A stretch of DNA of 64,000 nucleotides, taken from the NCBI GenBank assembly GCA_963739545.1, contig CAVUAT010000011.1, forward strand, positions 186,001 to 250,000, given 5' to 3'. Origin of the DNA: CAVUAT01 sp963739545 (GTDB lineage Bacteria > Actinomycetota > Thermoleophilia > Solirubrobacterales > 70-9). Below the pieces are notes generated by a model. It had not been told where the DNA came from and ran no database searches. It saw only the letters and a list, made by a program, of their open reading frames with translations. Position numbers and translations under genes: made by a program. Positions 1 through 8,693 of the stretch are shown here, piece by piece (within the stretch, counting starts at the first letter, position 1; the number at the start of each line of letters is the position of its first letter).

Positions 1-1
1 G

Positions 2-1006
2 CCTGCTCTGGCGGAGGGCTCGCTCGAGCCGGTCCCTCCGCGAGCGCCCGAGGCCGCCGTCGCGGCCGCGCAGGCTGACCTGCGCGACCTGAAGGGCCAG
101 CCCGCGTTGCGGGGAGCGCTCGAGATCGTCGCGGCCGGAGGGCACAGCATGCTGCTCGTCGGCCCGCCCGGCGCCGGCAAGACCCTGGCCGCGCAGCGGC
201 TGCCCTCGCTGCTTCCGCCGCTCGCGCCGGCGGAGGCGCTCGAGGTGATCCGCATAGCGGGTGCGGCCGGGAACGGGTCCGCCACGCACGACGCGGTGCG
301 GCCCTTTCGTGCGCCGCATCACACGGTGTCCGGCCGCGCCCTGATCGGGGGCGGGTCGCCGCCTCGGCCCGGCGAGGTCACCCGCGCCCACCGCGGGGTG
401 CTGTTCCTTGACGAGCTCGGAGAGTTCCGCCGCGACGCGCTCGAGGCGCTTCGCCAACCTCTTGAGGAGGGCAGCGTGACCCTGGCGCGGGCGCGCGAGA
501 CGATCTCGCTTCCGTGCCGGTTCAGCCTGGTGGCCGCGTCCAATCCCTGCCCCTGCGGGCACGGCTTCGATTCCGGGCGATGCGAATGCCACCCGGCCAC
601 GGCCGCTCGCTACCAGGCGAAGCTGAGCGGTGCGCTCGCTGATCGCGTCGACGTCTTCGTCGGGGTGGGGCGGCCGAGCGCCGACGACCTCGCCGGCGAC
701 CCCGGAGAGGAGTCCTCACCGGTGCGCGACCGCGTCGCCGGCGCGCGCGAGCGCCAGGGCGAGCGGCTGGGTGCAGGGCGAAGCAACGCCGAGATGACTC
801 CCGAGGAGACCCGGCGCGACTGCCGGCTCGAAGCCGAGGCCGAGGAAGCGCTGCGATCCGGGCACGACCGGCTGGGCTTGAGCGGCCGCGGCTGGGACCG
901 GGTTCTGCGGGTGGGGAGGACGATCGCCGACCTCGCCGGCAGCGATCAGATCCGCAGCGAGGACGTGATCCAGGCGCTGGCGCTGCGGCGCCGAAGCGGC
1001 GGGTGA
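2..1006 (+). CDS. comM: ComM/YifB family Mg-chelatase-like AAA ATPase, 3' part
   Basis: The reading frame is open at the left edge, so the N-terminal Lon-protease-like domain is missing. The visible part starts just before the typical DLRDLKGQ stretch and holds the Walker A motif GPPGAGKT, the Walker B/DELGEF strand (LFLDELGEF), the conserved ASNPCPCG cysteine motif, and a C-terminal helical Mg_chelatase_C region ending in LALRRRSGG. In naturally transformable bacteria ComM is a hexameric helicase that aids branch migration during integration of imported DNA. Its last codons overlap the GTG of dprA (GTGA), so the two are probably translationally coupled and both point to recombination of incoming single-stranded DNA. 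The family identity is secure; a role in transformation here is inferred from the family. Confidence 0.93.
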   Translation, partial: PALAEGSLEPVPPRAPEAAVAAAQADLRDLKGQPALRGALEIVAAGGHSMLLVGPPGAGKTLAAQRLPSLLPPLAPAEALEVIRIAGAAGNGSATHDAVRPFRAPHHTVSGRALIGGGSPPRPGEVTRAHRGVLFLDELGEFRRDALEALRQPLEEGSVTLARARETISLPCRFSLVAASNPCPCGHGFDSGRCECHPATAARYQAKLSGALADRVDVFVGVGRPSADDLAGDPGEESSPVRDRVAGARERQGERLGAGRSNAEMTPEETRRDCRLEAEAEEALRSGHDRLGLSGRGWDRVLRVGRTIADLAGSDQIRSEDVIQALALRRRSGG

Positions 1007-2130
1007 GCGGCGTTGAGGCGTGCGACGCGTGCCTGCGGCGAGCGTGGCTCGTCGGCAGCCTCTCGGCGCGCATCGAGCGGGCCATCGAGGGGGTTCCCGG
1101 ACGACGCTCCCGCGAGCTGCTGGCGCTCGGTGACGAGCGGCTCGCCGCTGCAGTCGCCGGCGGCCGCGACGACGGCTACCTCGAGCGCGCCCGCGCCCGC
1201 GATCCTCGCCGGCTCCGCGCGGCGGTGGGGGCGGCCGGTGCCTGGGCGTGCTGCCGCCACGACAACTCCTATCCGCCGGCGCTCGCGGAGCTCGCCGACG
1301 CGCCCGGGCTGCTCTTCGGCCGCGGAGACGCGGCGCTCCTGGGGCGGCTGGATGGGGAGGCGTCGGCGACGGTCGTCGGCGCCCGCCGCCCCAGCTCCTA
1401 CGGCCGCCAGATGGCGGCCGGCCTGGCGCTCGAGATCGCGGCTGCGGGGGTGCCGGTGATCAGCGGAATGGCGATGGGCATCGACTCCTGCGCGCACCAG
1501 GGCGCCCTGCGGGACGGCGGCTTCACGGTGGCGGTGCTCGGCAGCGGCCCCGACGTCCCGAGCCCCGCGAACCAGCGCATTCTTTACGAGCGAATCGCCG
1601 CGTCGGGGCTGGTTCTCAGCGAGCTGCCCCCGGGCACCCAACCGCGCCGATGGACCTTTCCGGCCCGCAACCGGATCATGGCTGCGCTCGGCAGCATCAC
1701 CGTCGTGGTCGAGGCCCGGGCGCGCTCGGGCTCGCTGATCACCGCTGACATGGCTGAGCAGCTCGGCAAGGAGGTCGGGGCCGTTCCCGGCCAGGTCGGA
1801 AGCCCCGTGGCCGAGGGCGCCAACGCCCTGCTGCGCGACGGGGCCCAGGTGATCCGCTCCGGAGCGGACGTTCTCGACTCGCTGCTCGGGCCTGGCGCTG
1901 TGGCAGAGCGAGCCGCTAAGGCCGCGAGCGAGCTCGACCGGGAGCTCGTCGACGTGCTGGACGCGATCGACGCCGGCGCGGCGACGCAGGACGAAGTCGC
2001 GCAGTCGGCGGGGCTCGCGGCGGGGGCGGCGCTGACCTCGCTGGCGCGGCTCGAGCTGCTGGGGCTGGTGAACTGCGACTCGTCGGGCCGCTACGAGCGA
2101 GCCCCTCTCGCGGCCGGGGCGTCCGACTAG
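1003..2130 (+). CDS. dprA: DNA-processing protein DprA (Smf)
   Basis: The protein is 375 aa and starts at a GTG that overlaps the comM stop codon. The Rossmann-like DprA core is clear: VGARRPS at residues 125-131, SGMAMGID at 154-161, the FPARNRI loop at about 219-225 and RSGSLIT near 241. A small winged-helix-like domain follows (from about residue 305: LVDVLDAIDAGAATQDEVAQ), as in long DprA forms. DprA binds incoming single-stranded DNA and loads RecA. The comM-dprA neighbourhood, often followed by whiG in actinobacteria, is conserved; here whiG lies 7.5 kb further on. The N-terminal 80 residues are a helical, poorly conserved region. Confidence 0.95.
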   Translation: MSGVEACDACLRRAWLVGSLSARIERAIEGVPGRRSRELLALGDERLAAAVAGGRDDGYLERARARDPRRLRAAVGAAGAWACCRHDNSYPPALAELADAPGLLFGRGDAALLGRLDGEASATVVGARRPSSYGRQMAAGLALEIAAAGVPVISGMAMGIDSCAHQGALRDGGFTVAVLGSGPDVPSPANQRILYERIAASGLVLSELPPGTQPRRWTFPARNRIMAALGSITVVVEARARSGSLITADMAEQLGKEVGAVPGQVGSPVAEGANALLRDGAQVIRSGADVLDSLLGPGAVAERAAKAASELDRELVDVLDAIDAGAATQDEVAQSAGLAAGAALTSLARLELLGLVNCDSSGRYERAPLAAGASD

Positions 2131-2140
2131 CCTTCGGCCC

Positions 2141-2938
2141 TTGGCCGATGGCAGACGCACACCCGTCGCGATGACGATCGCGGGCTCGGATTCCGGCGGC
2201 GGCGCGGGGATCCAGGCGGACCTGAAGGCGTTCGCGCGCTGCGGGGTGCACGGCACCTCAGCGATCGTGGCGCTGACCGCGCAGAACACGCTCGGCGTCA
2301 CCTCGGTCCACGCGGTGCCGCCCGAGATGATCGTCGACCAGGTTCGCGCCGTGGCCGACGACATCGGCGTCGACGCGGTCAAGACCGGGATGCTGGGCGA
2401 CGAGGCGACGATCGACGCCGTGGTCGAAGCGCTGGGGCTGCTCGCCGGCTCACCGGTAGTCGTCGACACCGTGATGGTGGCCGAGTCCGGCGCGGTCCTG
2501 CTCGAGCGGGGGGCCAAGCGCGCACTGATCGAGCGGATCCTGCCGCTGGCCGCGGTGGCGACCCCGAACCTTCCAGAGGCGCGCGAGCTCACAGGGCAAG
2601 GCGACGATGCGAGCCCTGAGGGGCTCGCCCGCGCCGTTCACGCGCTCGGCCCGGACGCGGTGGTGGTCACCGGAGGGCACGGCGCGAGCGGGGTGGACCT
2701 GTTCTTCGACGGCGCGCGCCTCGAGCCGATCGCGGGGCCGCGCCACCCCGACGGGGCATCTCACGGATCGGGCTGCACCCACTCGTCGGCGCTCGCAGCG
2801 CATCTCGCGCGCGGCTTCGAGCCCCTCGAGGCGGCCCGGGCGGCGCGGGTGATCGCCGCCGAGGCGGTCGCGAACGGCCTGCGCGACATCGGAGCCGGCG
2901 CAGGACCGGTTGACGTTCTCGGCATAATCGACGCATGA
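2141..2938 (+). CDS. thiD: Hydroxymethylpyrimidine/phosphomethylpyrimidine kinase
   Basis: This ribokinase-fold kinase phosphorylates HMP and then HMP-P in thiamine biosynthesis. At 265 aa it has the usual length. The substrate loop AGSDSGGGAGIQAD lies at residues 14-27, the KTGML strand is in the middle, and the C-terminal anion-hole/catalytic motif reads HGSGCT. The first start is a TTG; an in-frame ATG eleven codons in (position 2171) leaves the conserved TIAGSD strand intact and is an equally good start. The 3' end overlaps the next small gene by ATGA. No other thi gene is nearby, so it may work in salvage or with genes elsewhere. Confidence 0.93.
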   Translation: MADGRRTPVAMTIAGSDSGGGAGIQADLKAFARCGVHGTSAIVALTAQNTLGVTSVHAVPPEMIVDQVRAVADDIGVDAVKTGMLGDEATIDAVVEALGLLAGSPVVVDTVMVAESGAVLLERGAKRALIERILPLAAVATPNLPEARELTGQGDDASPEGLARAVHALGPDAVVVTGGHGASGVDLFFDGARLEPIAGPRHPDGASHGSGCTHSSALAAHLARGFEPLEAARAARVIAAEAVANGLRDIGAGAGPVDVLGIIDA

Positions 2939-3180
2939 AGCTGCTCCGCATGACCCCAGGGCACGGCGACGTCGTGCTCGCCGAGGGCGACCCCGAGGTC
3001 GCCGAAGAGCACGAGCGCCTGATCGAGGAGTTCAGGCGCCAGCTCGACCTCGGCATGTGGGCGGCGGTCCCGCTCGACGCTCCCAGCGGGCGCCACGAGG
3101 CGTCGATGGTGCGCGACTTCTCCGAGATCCCGGTGGGGACCGAGCGCGTGATCTTCTTTCCTCCCGCCGCAGGGGGTTAG
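2935..3180 (+). CDS. Small conserved-looking protein of unknown function (81 aa)
   Basis: The start codon overlaps the thiD stop (ATGA), which argues that this is a real, coupled gene. The protein starts MKLLRMTPGHGDVVLAEGD, is acidic, and has no signal peptide or membrane segment. Its N-terminal stretch (GHGDVVLAEGD, then an acidic helix with EEHERLIEEFRRQLD) and C-terminal strand (ERVIFFPPAAGG) look like a compact alpha/beta fold. I do not recognise the family. It sits directly before a second unknown gene that runs into ilvD. Confidence 0.6.
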   Translation: MKLLRMTPGHGDVVLAEGDPEVAEEHERLIEEFRRQLDLGMWAAVPLDAPSGRHEASMVRDFSEIPVGTERVIFFPPAAGG

Positions 3181-3182
3181 CC

Positions 3183-3671
3183 GTGCGCAGCCCTTACGTT
3201 CGCGACTCGGCGCGAGACGCTCGCGCCGAGCGCAGAGCACGAGAGCTGCTTCGCTCGACGGCCGGCGACGAGGTCGCCGACTCCTACGAGCAGCTCGGGT
3301 TCGTGGGTGTCATGCCTGAGGACGACGGCGGCTACGGCTACGTCGTCTACCCCCACCGGCCGATCGTCGCCTACGACACCGGCAGCGGCGAGCTGCTGAG
3401 CGAGTACTGCGTGCGCTTCCCCGACCGCGTCGTGGACGACCTCAGCGCGGGCGAGTGGCTCCCCGACGCCGACGACGTCCTCGCCAAGTGGATGGCGCTG
3501 CGAGCCGACGAGCGGCGCCTGATCGCCGAATCCAACCTTCATCTGCCGGGCGTGCAGCTCGATCCCGAGATGGTCCGGCGCGACGTCGAGACACTGCGGG
3601 AATGGGAGGAGCGAGATGAGACCCCACCGGGTCCTCAATACCGTGCGTTCGTCCCACCGAGAGATTTCGTC
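3183..3671 (+). CDS. Unknown protein whose frame runs on into ilvD
   Basis: A GTG two bases after the preceding stop opens a frame encoding RSPYVRDSARDARAERR and then a mixed alpha/beta sequence (GFVGVMPEDDGGYGYVVY). No stop codon appears before the ilvD ATG at 3672, so formally this is a 163-residue N-terminal extension of IlvD. IlvD proteins do not carry such an extension, and the sequence shows no dehydratase features. A copy of the interspersed palindromic element at 3615-3637 sits at the end of this region. Other copies carry a gene's stop codon in the same place, here a TGA at 3617-3619 that is out of frame by one base. I therefore think the gene really ends near 3619 and that one base is missing upstream. 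Function unknown. Confidence 0.5.
3615..3637 (+). repeat. Interspersed palindromic element, copy A
   Basis: The segment reads GATGAG followed by ACCCCACCGGGTCCTCA. The core is the palindrome GACCCC-ACC-GGGGTC with one G missing. It matches the copies at 29661, 29716, 37132 and 38348 and lies between an unknown gene and ilvD. Confidence 0.6.
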
Positions 3672-5366
3672 ATGAGCGACAACGGGAAGGCGGCCACTTC
3701 GAACCGGCCTCGGTCGAGCGCTGTCTTCGACGGCCCGGAGCGCTCGTTCGCGCGCGCCTACATGAAGGGGATCGGGTTCGACGACGCCGACCTCTCCAAG
3801 CCGACGATCGGGATCGCGAACACGTGGATCGAGGCGATGCCCTGCAACTTCCACCTTCGCGCCGTCGCGGCCAAGGTCAAGGACGGCGTGCGCGCCGCCG
3901 GCGGCACGCCGATGGAGTTCAACACGATCGCCGTCTCCGACGGGGTGACGATGGGGACCCAGGGAATGAAGGCCTCCCTGGTCAGCCGTGAGGTGATCGC
4001 CGACTCGATCGAGCTCACCACCCGTGCCTACGCGTTCGACGCGGTCGTCGCCATCTGCGCCTGCGACAAGACGATCCCCGGCAGCGTCATGGCGCTCGCC
4101 CGTCTCGACATCCCGGCGGTGCTGCTCTACGGCGGCTCGATCCTGCCCGGCCGCTACAAGGACCGCGACGTCACGATCCAGGACGTGTTCGAGGCCGTCG
4201 GAGCCCACGCCAAGGGCGACATGTCCGACGCCGAGCTGGCCGAGCTCGAGAACGTCGCCAGCCCCGGCCCCGGGGCGTGCGGCGGGCAGTTCACCGCCAA
4301 CACGATGGCCTGCGCGTATGAGGTGATGGGGATCGCGCCGATGGGATCCGGCATGGTTCCTGCCGTCGCCGAGGAGCGAAACGGCGTCGCCGAGCGAGCC
4401 GGCGAGCTTGTGATGGGCGTGCTCGAGCGCGACCTGCGGCCGAGCCAGATCATCACCCGCGACTCGATCGAGAACGCGATCGCCTCGATCGCGATGTCCG
4501 GGGGCTCGACCAACGGAGTCCTCCACCTGCTGGCGCTCGCCAGGGAGTCAGGCATCGACCTGACCATCGACGACTTCGACCACATCTCCGAGCGCACCCC
4601 GCTGCTCGGTGACCTGAAGCCCGGCGGGCGCTTCGTCGCCAAGGACCTCGATCAGGCCGGGGGAGTCGGGCTGCTCGCCAAGCGCCTCGACGAGGCCGGT
4701 CTGCTCCACCGCGAGGCGATCACCGTGACCGGGCGCACGATCGGCGAGGAGGCCGACGACTCGGTCGAGACGGAGGGCCAGGAGGTCGTCCGGCCGCTCA
4801 GCGACCCGCTCAAGGAGACCGGGGGCCTGGTGATCCTGCACGGCAACCTCGCCCCCGAGGGCTGCGTCGTGAAGGTCGCGGGCTACGAGCGTCTCTCGCA
4901 CACGGGCCCGGCGCGGGTGTTCGAGTCCGAGGAGGACTGCTTCGCGGCGGTGAAGGCCGGCGGCATCGCCGCCGGCGACGTCGTCGTGATTCGCAACGAG
5001 GGCCCGGCGGGCGGCCCCGGGATGCGCGAGATGCTCCAGGTGACCGCGGCGCTGGTGGGTGAGGGCCTCGGCGACAAGGTCGCGCTGTTGACGGACGGCC
5101 GATTCTCGGGAGCGACCCGCGGCCTGATGGCGGGCCACGTCGCCCCCGAGGCCGCGCGCGGTGGGCCGATCGCGGCTATTCGCGACGGCGACGAGATCAC
5201 GCTCGACGTCGAGTCGAGGCGTCTCGACGTGAAGCTCTCGGACGAGGAGATCGCCGAGCGCGTCTCGATCTACAAGTCCCCGGAGCCACTCTTCACGTCA
5301 GGGGTGATGGCGAAGTACGCCGCGCACGTCTCCAGCGCCGCCGACGGCGCCATCACCACTCCTTAA
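3672..5366 (+). CDS. ilvD: Dihydroxy-acid dehydratase
   Basis: IlvD dehydrates 2,3-dihydroxy-3-methylvalerate and its valine analogue in branched-chain amino acid synthesis. From ATG 3672 the protein is 564 aa, the family length. Three cluster cysteines are visible: Cys58 (EAMPCNF), Cys131 (CACDKTIPG) and Cys203 (GPGACGGQ). Their spacing of 73 and 72 residues is that of the [2Fe-2S] class of DHAD, which uses three cysteines, rather than a two-cysteine pattern. The catalytic-serine region (GRFSGATRG) is near the C-terminus. The stop overlaps the stop of the convergent hydrolase gene by two bases (TTAA). The frame is open upstream, but the start is fixed by homology. Confidence 0.95.
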   Translation: MSDNGKAATSNRPRSSAVFDGPERSFARAYMKGIGFDDADLSKPTIGIANTWIEAMPCNFHLRAVAAKVKDGVRAAGGTPMEFNTIAVSDGVTMGTQGMKASLVSREVIADSIELTTRAYAFDAVVAICACDKTIPGSVMALARLDIPAVLLYGGSILPGRYKDRDVTIQDVFEAVGAHAKGDMSDAELAELENVASPGPGACGGQFTANTMACAYEVMGIAPMGSGMVPAVAEERNGVAERAGELVMGVLERDLRPSQIITRDSIENAIASIAMSGGSTNGVLHLLALARESGIDLTIDDFDHISERTPLLGDLKPGGRFVAKDLDQAGGVGLLAKRLDEAGLLHREAITVTGRTIGEEADDSVETEGQEVVRPLSDPLKETGGLVILHGNLAPEGCVVKVAGYERLSHTGPARVFESEEDCFAAVKAGGIAAGDVVVIRNEGPAGGPGMREMLQVTAALVGEGLGDKVALLTDGRFSGATRGLMAGHVAPEAARGGPIAAIRDGDEITLDVESRRLDVKLSDEEIAERVSIYKSPEPLFTSGVMAKYAAHVSSAADGAITTP

Positions 5367-6358
5367 GCTAGGAAATCCTCGAGCAGCCGGTTGAAGCGCA
5401 CCGGTCGCTCCATCATCGGGACGTGGCCCGTGGCGTCGAAGATGTGCAGCTCGGCGTGGCCGATGCGGCGGCGGTAGGCGAGGGCTGCGGGGACGGGAAC
5501 GACTCGGTCGTTGCGGCCCCAGACGATCAGCGTCGGGTCCTCGATCTCCTCGAGGCGGTCGCGGACGTCATAGCCGACGAGCGTCGTCATCGCGTCGTAG
5601 TAGCCGGGGCTCTGGAGTGCCGGTACGACGTTCTCCCACAGAAGCTCGCGCCGCAGCCCCTCGGGGTCGTGGAAGACGCCCCCGAAGGCGCGCCGCCGGA
5701 TCCCGGGGCGCCTGATGCCCGACATCTGGAATCGCAGCGCCAGTGGGGCCGCGGCCCGGCCCACGCGGCCGATCATCGCCGCGGGCTCGCGACGGGCCCG
5801 CGCCCAGGTGATGCCGGCGGCCGAGACCAGTGCGAGGTGGCTGACGCGCTCGCGCTCGGCTATCGCGACCTCGGTCGCGATGAACCCGCCCATCGAATTG
5901 CCGACGATGGCGCAGCGCTCCACCCCCAGCCGCTCGCAGAAGTCGCGCAGGAAGGTGCCGTAGGCGGGAATGGAGATCTCCCACGGCGGCATCGGGCTGG
6001 CGCCGAAGCCTGGCAGGTCGACAGCGACCACTCGGTGCGAGCGCGCGAAGTACGGGATCTGCTCCAGCCAGTTCTGCCAGGCGCCCGAGAGCCCGTGGAC
6101 GAAGACGATCGGCGGGCCCTGGCCCATCTCGACGTAGTTTGCGCGGGCCCCGACGACATCGACCTCGCGGCGGTGCTCGGACCAGTCGATCCCGAGCCAG
6201 TCGGGATCCGGGTTGCCATAGGGATCGGGGCCGTCGGCCGGGGTGGGCTCGGGCAGCTCGGCCTTGCCCCTGGCGAGGCGCACCGCCATCTGGGTGTCGG
6301 CGGCGATCCTGCGTAGCTCCTCGCGGGCGGTGCCCTGGGTGCTCTCCGTGGCCGGCAT
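5363..6358 (-). CDS. Alpha/beta-fold hydrolase
   Basis: The 331-aa protein is read from the ATG at 6358; an earlier in-frame ATG adds only a basic, unconserved stretch. Alpha/beta-hydrolase landmarks are in order: oxyanion strand VFVHGLSG at residues 86-92, nucleophile elbow GNSMGG with Ser155, acid in VWGRNDRVVPV, and base in TGHVPMMERP. The order, and the GFGASPMP loop after strand 4, resemble C-C bond hydrolases and esterases of the MhpC/BphD type, but the substrate cannot be read from the sequence. No signal peptide, so it is cytoplasmic. It is divergent from the SDR gene at 6416, with 57 bases between start codons. Confidence 0.88.
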   Translation of the reverse strand: MPATESTQGTAREELRRIAADTQMAVRLARGKAELPEPTPADGPDPYGNPDPDWLGIDWSEHRREVDVVGARANYVEMGQGPPIVFVHGLSGAWQNWLEQIPYFARSHRVVAVDLPGFGASPMPPWEISIPAYGTFLRDFCERLGVERCAIVGNSMGGFIATEVAIAERERVSHLALVSAAGITWARARREPAAMIGRVGRAAAPLALRFQMSGIRRPGIRRRAFGGVFHDPEGLRRELLWENVVPALQSPGYYDAMTTLVGYDVRDRLEEIEDPTLIVWGRNDRVVPVPAALAYRRRIGHAELHIFDATGHVPMMERPVRFNRLLEDFLA

Positions 6359-6415
6359 CGTCGAGCCGGATCTTAGGACGGCTCGCCGTCTCGACGCGCG
6401 TGGCAAGATTCGTTC

Positions 6416-7501
6416 ATGGCAGCCCGCCGAGTGCTCGTCACCGGTGTCGCCAGCTACTGGGGCGGACGCCTCGCCCAGAGCCTCGAGTCAGACGACGGGG
6501 TCGAGGCAATCATCGGAGTCGATTCCGGCGACCCCACGGCCGAGCTGGCCCGCACCGAGTTCGTCCGCGTCGGCGCGGAGCACGCGCTCATCCAGCGCAT
6601 CGTCGACGCGGCCGTGATCGACACCGTGATCGACACGCGCCTGATCGTCGACTCGCTGAACGCCTCGCGCCGCCACGCGCACGAGGTCAACGTGATCGGG
6701 ACCGTCAACATCATCGCCGCGTGCGCCGGGCCCGCCTCGCCGGTCCGCCGCCTGATCCTGAAGAGCTCGGGCCACTACTACGGCTGCGCCCAGGACGACC
6801 CCGCCTTCTTCCGCGAGGACCACCCGCGGCGCACGCCGCCGGCGAACGCGATCGAGCGCGACGTGGTCGAGGCCGAGGCGTCGGTGGCCGAGTTCGCGGA
6901 GTCGCGCCCCGAGGTGAACGTCAGCGTCCTTCGCTGCGCCAACGTCGTCGGCGCGAGCGTCAGGACATCCCACGTGCGGCTGCTCTCGCTCCCCGCCGTT
7001 CCCGTGATCCTCGGCTACGACCCCCGCTACCAGTTCGTTCACGAGGACGACGTCGTGCGGGCCCTCGAGCACGTCGCGCGCCATGACCTGCCTGGCGTCT
7101 ACAACGTCGCCGGCGACGGGGTCCTGGCGCTCTCGGAGGTCCTGTCGCTGCTCGGCAAGCACCCCGCGCCGATCCTGCCGCCGTGGATGACAGGCCTCGC
7201 GGCTGCGCCGCTGCGCGCCGCCGGCATGCCGATCAGCGAGGAGATGCTCGCCCAGCTGCGCTTCGGGCGCGGCCTCGACAACCGCCGGCTGAAGGCGACG
7301 GGCTTCGAGTACGCCTACTCGACCGGTGACGCCGTGCGCGCGCTGGGCGAGCGGATCCGTCTCGGCCACCTCGATGCCGCCGCCGAGGAGCCCTATCGCT
7401 ACGAGCGCGAAGTGGAGGAATTCCTGCGTCGGAGCCCGAACGTGAAGGTCAGGCCCGAGGACACTGATCCAGGCGCAGCCGATGAGCGAACGCCCTCCTA
7501 G
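6416..7501 (+). CDS. NAD-dependent epimerase/dehydratase family protein, atypical (GalE2/Rv0501-like)
   Basis: This is an extended-SDR protein of 361 aa. The dinucleotide loop is degenerate (VTGVASYWGGR instead of TGxxGxxG), and where the catalytic YxxxK should lie the sequence reads NAIERDVVEAE. The rest follows the extended SDR pattern: KSSGHYYG, LRCANVVG, YQFVHEDDVVRALE, GVYNVAGDGVL. From memory, the mycobacterial GalE2-like protein Rv0501 and its actinobacterial relatives show the same loss of YxxxK, so this is a family trait rather than decay. A sugar-binding or non-catalytic role is possible. It shares the HEDDVV and NLAGDG segments with the second epimerase at 25061. Confidence 0.85.
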   Translation: MAARRVLVTGVASYWGGRLAQSLESDDGVEAIIGVDSGDPTAELARTEFVRVGAEHALIQRIVDAAVIDTVIDTRLIVDSLNASRRHAHEVNVIGTVNIIAACAGPASPVRRLILKSSGHYYGCAQDDPAFFREDHPRRTPPANAIERDVVEAEASVAEFAESRPEVNVSVLRCANVVGASVRTSHVRLLSLPAVPVILGYDPRYQFVHEDDVVRALEHVARHDLPGVYNVAGDGVLALSEVLSLLGKHPAPILPPWMTGLAAAPLRAAGMPISEEMLAQLRFGRGLDNRRLKATGFEYAYSTGDAVRALGERIRLGHLDAAAEEPYRYEREVEEFLRRSPNVKVRPEDTDPGAADERTPS

Positions 7502-7585
7502 ATCCGCACGCAAAGCACGTTGCGTATGGAACTTTTTCGCTGAGCCCGACTGGGCGGGTTCGTAGAATCCACGAGCAGGGAGACC

Positions 7586-8641
7586 ATGGAAGCCAGGCTG
7601 AAGACACACCACAAGCTCTTGATCGCCGCTTTGGTCGTGCTCACGGCCACGCTCCTGCTCGTCGCGGGCGTCTACGCCTACGACAAGGCGCAAGAGGACC
7701 AGATCGCCCCGGGCGTCAGCATCGGCGGCGTCGACGTGGGCGGCCGCAGCGCCGACGAAGCGCGCGCCCTGATCGAGGACGAGATCGTCGCCCCGCTTCA
7801 GAAGCCCGTCGAGGTCACCTACGACGGCGAGACCTACAGGCTCAGCTCCACGCGCCTCGACCAGACCGCCGACGTCGACGGGATGGTCGACGAGGCGGTC
7901 GCCGCGAGCCGCGACGGCAACCTCGTCGATCGCGTCAGCCGCTACGTGCAGGGCTCCGAGGTCGACGTCGACCTCGATCCCCAGGTGAGCTACTCCGAGG
8001 ACGCGGTCGACGCCTTCATCGGCGAGGTCGCGACCGAGGTCAACCAGGACCCGGTGGACGCGAGCATCGAGCCCACGACCGAGTCGCTCGTCCCCACGCG
8101 GGGCCAGCCGGGCGTCTCACTGCGCGAGAACCAGCTGACCAAGCTCGTCACCCGGCAGGTCGAGTCACCGGGCGTCGAGAAGGACATCGAGGCGAGCGTC
8201 AGGCGGGTCGCTCCCGAGGTCACGACCAAGGAGCTCGCGAGCGTGTACCCGACCTACATCACCGTCGACCAGAGCTCCTACACGCTGCGCCTGTTCGTCA
8301 ACCTGAAGCTCGTCAAGAGCTACGGCGTCGCTGTCGGCGGCGGCGGTTACGCGACCCCGACCGGCCTGCACTCGATCCAGGACAAGCAGGTCGACCCGAC
8401 CTGGAACGTGCCCACGTCGAGCTGGGCCGGCAGCCTCGCCGGCCAGTCGATCCCACCCGGCCCCTCGAACCCGCTGAAGGCGCGCTGGATGGGCATCTAC
8501 GACGGCGCCGGGATTCACGGCACCGACGACGTCGGCTCGATCGGCAGCGCGGCCTCGCACGGCTGTGTGCGGATGACGATCGAGGACGTCACCGACCTCT
8601 TCGACCGCGTCGACGTCGGCACGCCGATCTACATCCAGTAG
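7586..8641 (+). CDS. L,D-transpeptidase (YkuD) with N-terminal membrane anchor
   Basis: The 351-aa protein has a cytoplasmic basic start, one hydrophobic segment (about residues 10-32) serving as an anchor or uncleaved signal, then an extracytoplasmic part. Residues about 40-215 look like PG_binding_4/VanW-N-type repeats (ISIGGVDVGGRSADEA-like), followed by a YkuD domain. The catalytic signature is HGTDDVG followed by SHGCVRM, with Cys327. The enzyme makes 3-3 cross-links in peptidoglycan. An SD-like GGGAGA precedes the ATG by a few bases. The family and active site are clear; which cross-links it makes is inferred from the family. Confidence 0.93.
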   Translation: MEARLKTHHKLLIAALVVLTATLLLVAGVYAYDKAQEDQIAPGVSIGGVDVGGRSADEARALIEDEIVAPLQKPVEVTYDGETYRLSSTRLDQTADVDGMVDEAVAASRDGNLVDRVSRYVQGSEVDVDLDPQVSYSEDAVDAFIGEVATEVNQDPVDASIEPTTESLVPTRGQPGVSLRENQLTKLVTRQVESPGVEKDIEASVRRVAPEVTTKELASVYPTYITVDQSSYTLRLFVNLKLVKSYGVAVGGGGYATPTGLHSIQDKQVDPTWNVPTSSWAGSLAGQSIPPGPSNPLKARWMGIYDGAGIHGTDDVGSIGSAASHGCVRMTIEDVTDLFDRVDVGTPIYIQ

Positions 8642-8693
8642 CAGGCGAGCGTTCGCTCGCAGGATGAAGGCGGCGCCCGGAGAATCAATCCCC

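Noticed and set aside
946..4526. Long open frames on the minus strand opposite dprA, thiD and ilvD
   Set aside because: They mirror the codon pattern of well-supported plus-strand genes, have Arg/Ala/Pro-rich translations and no recognisable motif; long antisense frames are expected at this GC.
8645..8660. Hairpin GCGAGC-GTTC-GCTCGC just after the L,D-transpeptidase gene
   Set aside because: Only six pairs and no T run; not enough to call a terminator.
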